Source: Jaltomata sinuosa (lineage: Eukaryota; Streptophyta; Magnoliopsida; Solanales; Solanaceae). Taken from it: a DNA stretch of 64,000 nucleotides. The DNA is taken from NCBI GenBank assembly GCA_003996215.1, contig QJPP01000273.1, positions 248,001 through 312,000 on the forward strand, given 5' to 3'. The position numbers and the translations under genes were made by a program. This document shows, piece after piece, positions 44,166-55,203 of this stretch; the first letter of the stretch is position 1; each line of letters opens with the position of its first letter. The notes below the pieces were generated by a model. The model was not told the DNA's origin. It did not search any database and worked only from the letters and a program-made list of their open reading frames with translations.

Positions 44166-44676
44166 GAACCCAGGATGACCCATCAAACAGCGGGGTCAAA
44201 ATGAATCGAAAAAACAATCGACTTCAATTTTTCATATTTTGAACTCCTTTAGTGTAAAATTCTTGCTTCGATCCGCCACTAATAACAAGCATCCTTTATA
44301 ATGATATTTTTATTATATCGATCAAATTTATTTAGAATAGACTTCAACTTTTCATATTATATTATATTATATTATATTATATTATATATTTTTTATGACA
44401 ATATTTTTCTATAATAAGCGAAAAAAATCTTGAAATAAATAATATTGTTATAAAGAGATTTTACGGTAAGATAATACTATCTACCCCTAAGCTAAAACAT
44501 CATGTGGAATACTTCAAATTACAACATGAAATAAAAATTAGTAGCAAGAGAATTGGTAAAGGTCTAAATGGTGAAGAATTAGTAGCTTTGTGCAAGTCTT
44601 CTATTTTTTATCAAAATTTTGTTAAATATTTATAAATATATAACTATAAACCAAGTAATTATCGTGCATTAACTTA
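44166..44676. other. Spacer between duplication blocks A and B
   Basis: AT-rich and non-coding, with a (TATAT)n-type pentamer run near 44355-44390. 44480-44540 (CTAAGCTAAAACATCATGTG) has a relative at 49715-49745, so even this spacer took part in the block duplication. Confidence 0.5.
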
Positions 44677-44685
44677 CAAATATTA

Positions 44686-45176
44686 GGGAAAATGTCTCAA
44701 AACACACATAAGCTATGGTCGGAATTGCTGTTACATACTCTAACTTTGTGGAGGTCCTATGACCCCCCAGGACTATTTTATAGTGTAATATTTAGGGTAT
44801 TATCAGCTTAGCTTGACCACTAAATCACTCAAACTAAAGTAAGTGCTTTCACACGCTATCAAAAAGAGGGGTCCGTTCTCATTAATGTTAATTTATCTCC
44901 CATTAACCCTAAAATTTTCTTAAAACTCTCTAACTTTATCTTCATGATTATTGATAAAATAACACAAATCATTCCAATTTCATGTGATTTTTACTTTCAA
45001 TCTACTATTTTAAAGTTGCTGCTTATACGTGTGTTCACTTGCATGTCCATCTATGCTAATAATACCCACAATATTACACTATAAAATAGTTCAGGGGGGT
45101 CATAGGACCCCCACAAAGTTAGAGTGTGTAACAGCAATTTCAGCCATAGTTTAGGTGTGTCTTGAGCTATTTTCCC
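44686..45176. mobile_element. Mutator-like MITE with 116-bp TIRs and 9-bp TSD
   Basis: The element starts GGGAAAATGTCTCAAAACAC and ends with the inverse partner GTCTTGAGCTATTTTCCC. The terminal inverted repeats extend about 116 bp, including CTCTAACTTTGTGGAGGTCC against its complement. The 9-bp CAAATATTA lies at 44677-44685 and 45177-45185, the duplication size typical of Mutator elements. The interior is non-coding. Confidence 0.92.
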
Positions 45177-45568
45177 CAAATATTATAAAAATCTATTAAT
45201 TTCAAATTTTGAATCTTTCTCACCCAAAACGCTGCTGAAAAAAGAAAATCAAACTAACCAAAACCCTCCATCCGTATTATTTTTAATTAAAAATACATTA
45301 TATATATTTAAAATAATTTAACCTTAAAGTTTTCTATTCATCTTTGATGACATACAATGACATACTTTTATTATAATCACATAAATTAAATATACAATTA
45401 TATCTAAAAAAATATTTTTTTCAAATTTCGTGTTCAACCAAATTAATAACGTGAATATGAGTAAGTTGTCTTGTCGGCACTCTTTCTTCACACTAAATAA
45501 AACACTTTTTTCCTACGTATAAAATGAACTAAATATATTATTATTTTTTTATTTTCTAGAGAGAGAAA

Positions 45569-45617
45569 GTCAAAATGTGTTCACTTTTTTTCCTATTTAA
45601 TTTGCCGTGTTTTGACT
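45569..45617 (+). promoter_or_regulatory. Damaged promoter of PUB copy B (W-boxes kept, TATA lost)
   Basis: Distal AGTCAA (45569-45574) and proximal TTGACT (45612-45617) W-box cores are present. The next sequence jumps from GACTTTGAAAA straight to TGCAACTTTCTTG. In copies A, C, D and E roughly 110 bp or more lie at that junction, including the TATA box and most of the leader. Copy B thus has no TATA box between its W-boxes and its ATG. Confidence 0.75.
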
Positions 45618-45680
45618 TTGAAAATGCAACTTTCTTGATTTCTCCTTCTTTGATTAATCTTGAAATTTCCAAAAATACAA

Positions 45681-46904
45681 ATGGAAGAAGTTCAAGTACC
45701 CCCTTATTTTAGTTGTTCAATTTCACTAGAGATGATGAAAGACCCCGTTACAATCTCAACCGGAATAACATATGAACGAGAAAACATCGAAAAATGGATA
45801 TTCTACGCCAAGAACGACATGTGTCCGGTCACGAAACAATCCCTTACGAGCGTAGAGTTGACACCAAACGTCACTCTACGACGATTTATCCAGTCGTGGT
45901 GCACCCTCAAGGCGTTCCATGGCATCGAAAGGTTTCCTACACCGAGGCCTCCGGTGAGCAAACCCCAAATCATAAAGCTCTTGAAAGAAGCAAAATCGCG
46001 TGAAATGCAAATGAAATCTCTCAAGACCCTCAAATCCATCGCTTCTGAGAATGATGCTAATAAACGTTGCATGGAATCCGCGGGGACAACAGAGTTTTTT
46101 GCTTCTATTATAAATAATTCGAATGAAGTGTCAGACGAAGAGGGTTTCACGAGTACTAAAGACGAAGCCCTAAGCATCCTCTACCAACTCAAGTTATCCG
46201 AAAACGGATTGAGGACACTCATCACGAGTGAAAATGGTGAATTCATCGAGTCGTTGACACGTGTCATGCAACGTGGGAGCTATGAGTCTAGGGCTTACGC
46301 AGTGATGCTAATGAAAGACATGTTGGAAGCATCCACACAAAGTACTCTACTTTTGAGCTTGAGGCAAGAATTCTTCACACAAGTGGTTCAAGTCTTGAGG
46401 GATGAGATCTCTCAAAAGGCCACGAAAGCATCATTGCAAGTGCTAGTGCACGCGTGTCCAATTGGGAGGAACAGAGTGAAAGCAGCAGAGGCAGGAGCAA
46501 TTAGGGTTTTGGTGGATCTTCTGCTCGATTCATCTGAGAAAAGGGCTTGTGAACTGATGCTAATTTTGTTGGATCAAGTATGTCAGAGCGCGAAAGGGAG
46601 AGCCGAGCTATTGAATCATCCCGGAGGATTAGCCATTGTCTCCAAGAAAATACTTAGGGTTTCTAAAGTGGGGAGTGAAAGGGCAATCAAGATATTGCAT
46701 TAAATCTCAAAGTTTTCATCAACACCAAGTGTTGTTCAAGAGATGTTGAGTTTGGGTGTGGTGGCAAAGCTTTGTTTGGTGCTTCAAGTTGATTGTGGAA
46801 GTAAAGCAAAGGATAGAGCTAGAGAAATTCTCAAAATTCATGCCAAGGCATGGAGGAATTCTCCTTGTATACCTATGAATTTGTTATCTTCATATCCATT
46901 TTAG
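45681..46904 (+). pseudogene. PUB22/23-like copy B, disabled
   Basis: Aligned with its sisters along its whole length, but a single change turns the TCA serine codon in LHSI into TAA at 46701-46703. The open frame is 340 residues, followed by 67 in-frame codons that still read like the sister genes to the original stop at 46902-46904. In addition, the U-box C12-P13-I14 reads C-S-I, altering a conserved residue of the E2-binding surface, and the core promoter is deleted. A truncated protein could still be made if transcribed, but three separate defects suggest decay. Confidence 0.88.
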
Positions 46905-49690
46905 GAATTAGGATTAAAAGAACAAACAATTGTTAGATAGAAATAGTAAACACAAGAAAGATTGATTTGTGTACATAATTTGTTTTCTTCAAAAAAATAG
47001 GAAAACTGAAATGGACAAAATTGTCCTTGAAATTTATTGTTCATATACATCTTCAACTGTCCTACTATTTAATTTTATGTACTTTAGATTTTTTTTTTTT
47101 TTTGAAAAGTAGGTAATATACATGAACACTTGTTCATGTATTTAAATACCTAACCATCCATGCACCTATACTATATACATAGCTTCACATGGAAAGTGAT
47201 TTTCTATTATTTATTAGAGAGTCTCTGACTTTCTTAGCAATATAATTTTATTTTATTTTTGGTTAAGAGGATAATATTATAAAATTAAGGGGTTACATTA
47301 GAGTCTGCAGTACTAATAGAAATGGCGCCATAGTCTACCATATAGCTAGGAATATTACAACTTTTAACTTGCCGAGGGAACATAGTCCCTTCCATATCTG
47401 CCCGCAAAACATCAGCAACAAACATAGGTATTTAGAATATACTTTATTTGATGCTCTTTCTCGTGGCCTAACATTAGAATAAATTTTAAGTCCTCCATCC
47501 ACTTTTACTTGTTTACCATATTTAAAGTAAAAAATCTAGAGATAGTTTATCGGTTAGTTTCTAATTTACCTTTATTATCAACTGTAGCCATTTCTCAAAA
47601 CATTGAGTTTATTATATTCAAATGGTAATCATATAGTAAAATTATCGTTCTATTTATTGCTTCTTAAGGGAACCTAACTTTGAACCTGACCCAAGACCCA
47701 ACTTTTGACCTAGATCAAGACTCAACTCCAGACACAAACCTGGACCCGATTCCCAGCCTACACCCCGACCCCGACCGGCCGACCCCCAATTGGGATCTAA
47801 CTTCATGGCCTTAACCCTAGACCCGACTTCCAACCCTGACCCTGATCCAGGCTTGACTCCCGACCCGAGATCTAACTCTCAACTTCCAAATTTGATTCGG
47901 AACTCGACCTAACCCCGACCCCGACTCGGGGTCAAGTTCGAGTCTTGACTCGTGGTCGGGTCTCCGATCTCGTCGGGATTTGTATTGGGGATAGGTTAGG
48001 CCTGGATCGAGTGGATCGAGTTTTGAGTCAGGGTTGGGGGTCGAGTTAGGGTCGTGTCTCAAGTTGGTGTTGGGGTCAGGTTGGGACAAGAGTCCAGGTC
48101 CGTGTTAAAGGGGTTGAGGTTTGATTCCTATGCCATAGTATTTTCCTCGATTATATCTAAATGATCTTTGAACAATATTTTTTTCTTACTAACTAAATAT
48201 TCGAAAATAAGTAAAAAAAAACACTTAACTTTCCATGATAATATTTACTAAAAAAATATTTTTCATGGAAAATATTTTTTTTTGTGCCAAACACACCCTA
48301 AATAAAACAAAAAGAAGTTTCTAGCACAATCCATTTTCCATTTTAAGACTAATATACATAGTCAAAATTCTAAAACTACATCTCTAGGCACACAAAATTA
48401 AATTTGAAAGCATGATAATTAGGCAGTGACTGTAATTAATTGGACTTAAAATCTTAGCCACTTATTTTATGATAATCCTGAATTTTCAGACGACTTTTGA
48501 GCAATAAATGTATATGTATGTGAACGAACTTGTGAGTAACATTTCTTTTGAAAGTCAAACTGCATCAATTTTGATTAACATTTTAAGATATATTTTATCA
48601 TCATATTATTTTAATTTGGTATTTTATTTTATCATCATATTGATATTTGAAGAACTGTATATATCTTATAGTAGTACTTTTTGTGTAGTTTTTGGAGACA
48701 CAGATTAGGATAGTAGGTAATTAACAGGTAATAGGGTGTGGTCTCTCGATTATCCTTACATACTAGTTATCGTAGTATTACTCTTGTAGTTTCTTGTTCT
48801 TCGATTTCTCATTTCTATTATTATAATTAGCCGCTTTTTGCCTTTTTTTACTTCGATAGTCTTTTTTTATTGTTATGTGTAATTGTGTATAAAAATTTTC
48901 CATTTTATTATTAAAAAAATATGATTCAATAAGACTTGAAATAGGTTCTTAAAATTTGTGTCCGTGAATGCAAAAATTCCATGATATGTAAGAACGAAGC
49001 ATCAAGTGGTTAAGTTTTGAATGCAATTAATTGAACTTTAAATTTTAGCCACTAATTTGATGATCCCTGAATTCTACAGACGACTTTAGAAAGATAAATG
49101 TATATTTGTGTGAACTTACTTGACTTTTCTAATTAATTGAATTCATCATAAATATTTGGATAATTTGACTTGGATATATACTATGTGCTCATTTCAACTT
49201 GGACCATTTATCCGTCAAACTCACCGTTTATATCCACAAGTGTGTGTTATAGGATCAACTTATAAGTTAATACTCATTCCGTCTCAAATTATCTGTCGTG
49301 TTTCTTTTTTACACGTACTTTAAAAAAATATTAATTACGAGAGATATTTTGACTATGTTATCTTTATTTATGTCTTAAGATATTATCACTCTTCATTGAA
49401 CATTTACTCTATTTAATTAGTATGTGCATAATTGAAGCGTTTGTAGTTTTCAAAAAATAAATTTCTACTTAGGGTACGTAAAATGAAAAAAAACAAATTA
49501 ATTTTATCTTGAACTTCTAAAATAACAAGTATTTTGAGACATGATTCGTGTTAGGCACGAGTCACGTGGGCACTCCACCAAGTAGAATAGTTGTGATATC
49601 TCTATCAAGATCTAATTCTGTGACGATCCTATTCATTTCTTCTTCACACTGTTGCTCGCGTATACGAATTAGGTCATGATCCGTTTATTA
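46905..49690 (+). repeat. 3' flank of duplication block B
   Basis: Collinear with the flank of copy A, including the C-rich/G-rich element at 47660-48120 and CTAGCACAATCCATTTTCC near 48320. It differs by an insertion of about 200 bp at 47242-47442 (with GGGGTTACATTAGAGTCTGC and TGCCCGCAAAACATCAGC) that is absent from block A, and it lacks the Stowaway and TS elements of block A. Confidence 0.75.
47660..48120. repeat. Strand-switching C-rich/G-rich minisatellite element (block B)
   Basis: The left part repeats ACCCCGACCCCGACC-type words, and the right part GTCAGGTTGGG/GGTCGAGTTAGGG. Collinear with the block A element but shorter in the left half. Confidence 0.65.
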
Positions 49691-50106
49691 CGAAAATGAA
49701 TGATCCTATTGACCCCTAAGCTAAAACATCATGTAGAATACTTCAATTACAACCTATTCTTAACTGCCAATTAGTGCAACATCAAATAAAAATAATATTT
49801 TTGAAAAATTCTTCAAATTTTTTGAGTACTCAAAAGAAAATTTCAATTACAACCTGGTCTAATAACTACGTATACCAAGTGCAACATGAAATAAAAATAA
49901 CCTGTTGAAAAATTCGTGCAAATTCTCTGAAACAAACCAATTTCCAAACACACAATTAAACACCGATGTATATTATAATCATTGAAATTACACTAAATAT
50001 AGAAAATATTAAAGGAATGAAAAACAACAATTAACTGAATTCAAGGATAATCCGAATTTATTAAGCTTCAAAATAAATATCGAAAACTGGTGGAGAATTT
50101 TTTTTG
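49691..50106. other. Spacer between blocks B and C
   Basis: AT-rich. Contains two related pieces (ACAACCTATTCTTAACTGCC and ACAACCTGGTCTAATAACTA, each followed by GTGCAACAT and AAATAAAAATAA) that recur inverted near 56850-57000, between copies D and E. No gene. Confidence 0.5.
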
Positions 50107-50208
50107 TCTTGTCGGCACTCTTTCTTCACACTTATAAAACACGAGTTATTTATTTAACAGAAAAGAAAAATAAATATGTTATTTTTTTTAATTATTCTAG
50201 AGAGAGAA

Positions 50209-50318
50209 AGTCAAAATGTGTTCACTTTTTTTCCTACGTATACATGCAACTTGGCCTATTTAATTTGCCGTGTATTGACTTTGAATATTTCTTTCCATTC
50301 TCCCACTTGTATATATAA
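50209..50318 (+). promoter_or_regulatory. Promoter of PUB copy C
   Basis: AGTCAA at 50209-50214 and TTGACT at 50275-50280 are W-box cores 66 bp apart. The TATA box TATATATAA follows at 50310-50318, about 130 bp before the ATG. Sequence further upstream (CTTGTCGGCACTCTTTCTTC) is shared with copies B and D but not with A and E. Confidence 0.65.
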
Positions 50319-50446
50319 CCACAACCAAAGCTTCAACTTCTTCATCTACTCAAAATAGTTTCCTTGTTTTTTTGGTCATATTTGCAAACTTTCTTCATTT
50401 ATCCTTCATTAATCGCTTAATCTTGAAATTTTCACAAAATACACAA

Positions 50447-51673
50447 ATGGAAGAAATTCAAGTACCTCCTTATTTTATTTGTCCGATTTCTCTAGAGATG
50501 ATGAAGGACCCCGTCACGATCTCAACCGGAATAACATATGATCGAGAAAACATCGAAAAATGGATATTCTCCGCCAAGAACGACACGTGTCCGGTCACGA
50601 AACAATCCCTTACGAGCATAGAGTTGACACCAAACGTCACTCTACGACGATTAATCCAATCGTGGTGCACCCTCAACGCGTCCCATGGCATCGAAAGGTT
50701 CCCTACACCGAGGCCTCCGGTGAGCAAACTCCAAATCATAAAGCTCTTGAAAGAAGCAAAATCGCGTGAAATGCAAATGAAATCTCTCAAGACCCTCAAA
50801 TCCATCGCTTCTGAGAACGATGCTAACAAACGTTGCATTGAATCTGTGGGGGCATCGGAGCTTTTAGCTTCTATTATAAATAATAATTCAAATGAAGTGT
50901 CAGACGAAGAGGGTTTCACGAGTACTAAAGACGAAGCCCTAAGCATCCTCTACCAACTCAAATTATCCGAAAACGGATTGAGGACACTCATCACGAGTGG
51001 AAATGGTGAATTCATCGAGTCGTTGACACGTGTCATGCAACGTGGGAGCTATGAGTCTAGGGCTTACGCAGTGATGCTAATGAAAGACATGTTGGAAGCA
51101 TCCACACAAAGTACTCTACTTTTGAGCTTGAGGCAAGAATTCTTCACACAAGTGGTTCAAGTCTTGAGGGATGAGATCTCTCAAAAGGCCACGAAAGCAT
51201 CATTGCAAGTGCTAGTGCACGCGTGTCCGATTGGGAGGAACAGAGTGAAAGTAGCAGAGGCAGGAGCAATTAGGGTTTTGGTGGATCTTCTGCTCGATTC
51301 ATCTGAGAAAAGGGCTTGTGAACTGATGCTAATTTTGTTGGATCAAGTATGTCAGAGCGCGGAAGGGAGAGCCGAGCTATTGAATCATCCCGGAGGATTA
51401 GCCATTGTCTCCAAGAAAATACTTAGGGTTTCTAAAGTAGGGAGTGAAAGGGCAATCAAGATTTTGCATTCAATCACAAAGTTTTCATCAACACAAAGTG
51501 TTGTTCAAGAGATGTTGAGTTTGGGTGTGGTGGCAAAGCTTTGTTTGGTGCTTCAAGTTGATTGTGGAAGTAAAGCAAAGGATAGAGCTAGAGAAATTCT
51601 CAAAATTCATGCCAAGGCATGGAGGAATTCTCCTTGTATACCTATGAATTTGTTATCTTCATATCTATTTTAG
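50447..51673 (+). CDS. PUB23: PUB22/23-like U-box E3 ligase, copy C (408 aa)
   Basis: Intact single-exon gene. The U-box at about residues 5-78 keeps C12-P13-I14; the ARM region and C-terminal ILKIHAKAWRNSPC end are full length. Over the coding sequence it is closest to copies A and B (all three have LEASTQSTLLLSL), whereas its promoter and leader group with copy D. Small copy-specific changes include SELLAS and VAEAGA. Last of the three plus-strand members. Likely stress-induced through the W-boxes; function inferred from Arabidopsis PUB22/23. Confidence 0.92.
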   Translation: MEEIQVPPYFICPISLEMMKDPVTISTGITYDRENIEKWIFSAKNDTCPVTKQSLTSIELTPNVTLRRLIQSWCTLNASHGIERFPTPRPPVSKLQIIKLLKEAKSREMQMKSLKTLKSIASENDANKRCIESVGASELLASIINNNSNEVSDEEGFTSTKDEALSILYQLKLSENGLRTLITSGNGEFIESLTRVMQRGSYESRAYAVMLMKDMLEASTQSTLLLSLRQEFFTQVVQVLRDEISQKATKASLQVLVHACPIGRNRVKVAEAGAIRVLVDLLLDSSEKRACELMLILLDQVCQSAEGRAELLNHPGGLAIVSKKILRVSKVGSERAIKILHSITKFSSTQSVVQEMLSLGVVAKLCLVLQVDCGSKAKDRAREILKIHAKAWRNSPCIPMNLLSSYLF

Positions 51674-53400
51674 GAATTAGGATGAAAAATATCAAAAATA
51701 TCTTAGACAGAACTAGAGAAAAAAAAAAAGGACAAAGAACAAAAGTAGTGGATTATTTACTTGTACATAATCATTATTTTCAGAAAATAGAAAAATAAAT
51801 GGACAAAATAGTCCATCAATTTAATTGTTCATATATATCCATCTTCAACTTTAGAGTTTTTTTTTGGTTGAAAAGTAGGTAATTTACATGAATATATTTA
51901 TTCATGTATTTAAATTTCTAACCAACCATGCACCTATATACATAGCTTCACATGGAAAGTGATTTTCCATTATTTATTAGACAGTCTCTGACTTTCTTAG
52001 CATTTCATATTTGACTTTTCTATTTATTTATTTATTTATTTACGTTTTTATGATATAGAAGGAATTTGAATACGGTTTAATCAATGAAAATTGTAACTCC
52101 ATGAGGTCTATTTTTTAATGTTTCAAATCGTTCGTCAATCGGAACTTTCTACAAAAAATTATGACTTTTTTTCTTATTAAAAGGTGATAGGGGCAGAACT
52201 AGAGTGTCGGTTATGGATTTGACCGAATCAATAGCTTTAATTTAATTTTTTTAAATTAAGTCATTAACCTTAGATATTTACCCTTCGGTTATAAGAGATT
52301 TGATGTGACCCCTGCCATATCAATATATCGCAAAAAGAGGAGTGCAAAAGTTTGTGCACCTAAATTATTGATCATCCTTTCAATTTCTGACTTTAAATTT
52401 CGACTTCATCTCTGAAGGGTGATAGTAAAGTCTAACCCATAATGTTCCATCGCGTTTTTATCTAGGAACATTGAGCACATTTAATAAATAAATATGTATG
52501 AAATTCGTTAAAATATTCTAAGGCACATTTGTATGAAACCCAATAATAAAGTCTTGGAAATGAAGAAATTCCTATAGTAGTAGAGAGCATTTCTCCCGTA
52601 AATAGCACGACAAAAAATTTGTGATTAATCGAGCTAATCATTCCGGGCAATTCATTTCCCCTTTTAAAATAGGATATACAATAATAATATATCTAATATA
52701 ATTTCACAAGTAAAATTCGAAGAAAATAGGGCGTATGCAAACGTTACCCTCAAAATATACATATATAGTCAAAATTCTAAAACTAAAACTTTCTGCACAC
52801 AGTATTGAATTTTGAAAGCATGATAATTAGGCACAAAACTATATGAACTTTTCCCAAACAAGAAAATTGGTGCAATGTATTTAAAGTAAATTAGCCTTTA
52901 TTATTTGATACTCCCTCCGTCCAATAATATTTGTCCACTATTGATTTGACACATATCTTAAGAAATAATAAATAATAGAGTAATTTTACAAGATCACCCT
53001 TTGTATAATAATAAATTTAATGATTTGAAAAATGCACTGCATAATGAATAGTATTTAATGCCAAAGGTAAAATGGACATAAATGAGTAAATTACCCATTA
53101 ATTTTTCAAATTGGACATGTATTGTTAGACGAAGGAAGTACTTTTTATTAGATATTTCTAAAATTTGTGGACAGTATAAGTGCAACAAGTCCATTGAAAG
53201 AACCAAGCTAACATCAAGTAGTTGAGCTTTGAATGTAATTAATTGGACTTTAAATCTAAGTCACTAATTTCGAAAAATAAATGTATATTTGTGTGAACTT
53301 AATTGACTTTTCTAACCAATTGAAAGCCATCATTATTCGAAAATGTGACTCTTGGATGGAGTATATACTATGTGCTCATTTCAACATGGACCATTAATTT
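51674..53400 (+). repeat. 3' flank of duplication block C (shortened)
   Basis: It shares ACATAGCTTCACATGGAAAG (near 51943), AATTCTAAAACTAAAAC (52765) and GAATGTAATTAATTGGAC (53230) with blocks A and B, but the C-rich/G-rich element is missing and unrelated DNA (about 52020-52740) takes its place. No gene is seen. Confidence 0.6.
52909..53145. mobile_element. Stowaway-like MITE
   Basis: TACTCCCTCCGTCCAATAAT and GTATTGTTAGACGAAGGAAGTA are the inverted termini with TA borders. Interior TTTGTCCACTATTGATTTGAC is complementary to the matching part of the 42646 element, so the two belong to one subfamily. Confidence 0.78.
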
Positions 53401-53944
53401 GACTATTTTTGGAGTAATTCTCAATATAATCTATATATATATATATAAAACAAAGTTTTCAACTTGGTGACGTGGCGCTCTCTATGAGCAGCATTTGCAT
53501 TTTTTAATACCCGATTCAAACGCGCGCAATAAACTCACCACCATCAAGTAGTCAATCCAAACCAAAAATCAAACCAAATGAAGACAATACATATATAATA
53601 GTATAATAACACTCGCACAAAAAAAAAGGAATTTTGTTGCAATACATACATTTTTTACTCTCAATAAATTATATTTACGAATCTTCTTAGTAAGAATATA
53701 GACTCCACAAATGTGACTATAAAATAATGAATTATTTTTTTTCTTTTAATTTCTAGAGGAGACTTGTGAGTTTTTTTTTTTTTTTTTTGACTTTTTAGTT
53801 CTATTCCACATATGCGGCTATATATAGAAAGGCAAAAGGGGAGACCCTTGTCCTCATTGATTAATTGAAAATGTGCTGATAAAAACAACTAAGGTCCAGT
53901 CTCTTTATTATACTGATTGGACCATATCCAGCTAAATGCCAGTT
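53401..53944. other. AT-rich spacer
   Basis: Contains a (TA)n run near 53435, a short GC-richer piece (GGTGACGTGGCGCTCTCTAT, CAAACGCGCGCAATAAACTC) and a poly-T run near 53770. No gene is supported. Confidence 0.4.
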
Positions 53945-54435
53945 TTCTTTGCTAGTTGAAAGATTAAACGCAACTCGATACGCAAAGCATTTTTTGACGT
54001 TTTAGTAGGGTTCAAAGACAGGACATATTCTAAAAGATATAATGTAAACAATTTAGTCTAATTCAAGTATTAGATTTCTTTGCTAGTTGGAAGTAAAATG
54101 CAACCCCACGTACAAATCATATATTTTTACGTTCACGTAGGGTTCAACGACAGAACGCATTCTAAAAATTGTAATGTAGACAGTCTACTCTAATTCAGAC
54201 ATTAGCTTTGATCTTCGCTAGCCGGAAGTAAAGGCAAACCCAATGTACGGAGCATATTTTGACGTTCACGTACGTAGGGTTCGGGAAAGAACCGCATCTC
54301 AAGGAGTGTGATGTAGACAATTGACTCTAATGCAAGCATTGATGACTGCTTATACGGCTCAAATTCGTGACCTAAAGATCACACGAAAATAACTTTACCA
54401 TTATTATAAGACTCCTCTTCACTAGTTGGAAGACA
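53945..54435 (-). repeat. Au-like SINE amplified as a three-unit tandem array
   Basis: Monomers begin at about 53951, 54082 and 54217 with GCTAGTTGGAAG-type sequence. Each contains TTGACGTTCACGTAGGGTTC, AGAACGCATTCTAAAA and AATGTAGACAGTCTACTCTA. Only the right-hand unit has the tRNA head, on the minus strand (GGTAAAGTTATTTTCGTGTG and GGTCACGAATTTGAGCC). The flank word CTTTGCTAGTTGGAAG recurs at every monomer junction and again at the right edge (CTTCACTAGTTGGAAG, about 54418), so each unit is SINE fragment plus target duplication. Confidence 0.8.
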
Positions 54436-55203
54436 AAACAAAAAAAAATTAGAGATTTCTTTTAGATTTATGCCATGGGAGGAGCTGAGTCAGATATGGC
54501 TAGCTGCCATGGAAATGAGAAACTATATAATAATAAAAAGAATAATGAAAGACTACCGTCCATGTAGATGTATATGGGTGGTCGGTTAGGAAGTCTAATT
54601 TAAAATATTGGAATAATATTTTTTTTTAATCTTTTTTTTTTAATTTTGTACTATTATATATTATAACGATATATTTTTATATTTAAAAATAATTAGGCAG
54701 AATATATTGACAATTTCTTAAATTTATCAGTAATTAGATAGTCGAATTAAGGTTTGTTTCAACTGAACATCTGAATACATGATAAAGTGTTCTTGTTAGA
54801 CACTTTCGACTCAAATTTTCGAAAAGTTTCCGCTCATATAATCAAATATCTATTATATAAATAAATTATCAGCATAAAATATGTTGCCTCCTTTAATTAT
54901 ACATGTCAGCTTATTTTGAACATGCATGCCTCCTTTCATAGGAAACACATTTCCTAAAAGGTCCTTTACAAAAAAAAAAAACTCAGATACTAAAGTAAGA
55001 GAAAGAGGATTAAATTAAACTCACAAAAGCTTTAATTGTAATTTATATTAATGAATCACAATGTTGAAGATGGATATGAACAGTTAAATTTCATGGACAA
55101 TTTTGTCCCTTTTTTCTATTTTTTGAAAAGAATAAATTTTGTACACAAAAATGATCAATTACTATTTCTATCTAACAATTGTTTGCTCTTTTCATCCTAA
55201 TTC
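54436..55203. other. Spacer and 3' flank of PUB copy D
   Basis: AT-rich. The part next to the stop (55060-55203) is the inverted counterpart of the other copies' 3' flank (CATGGACAATTTTGTCC, CTATCTAACAATTGTTTGC). Block similarity ends near 55060. No gene. Confidence 0.5.
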
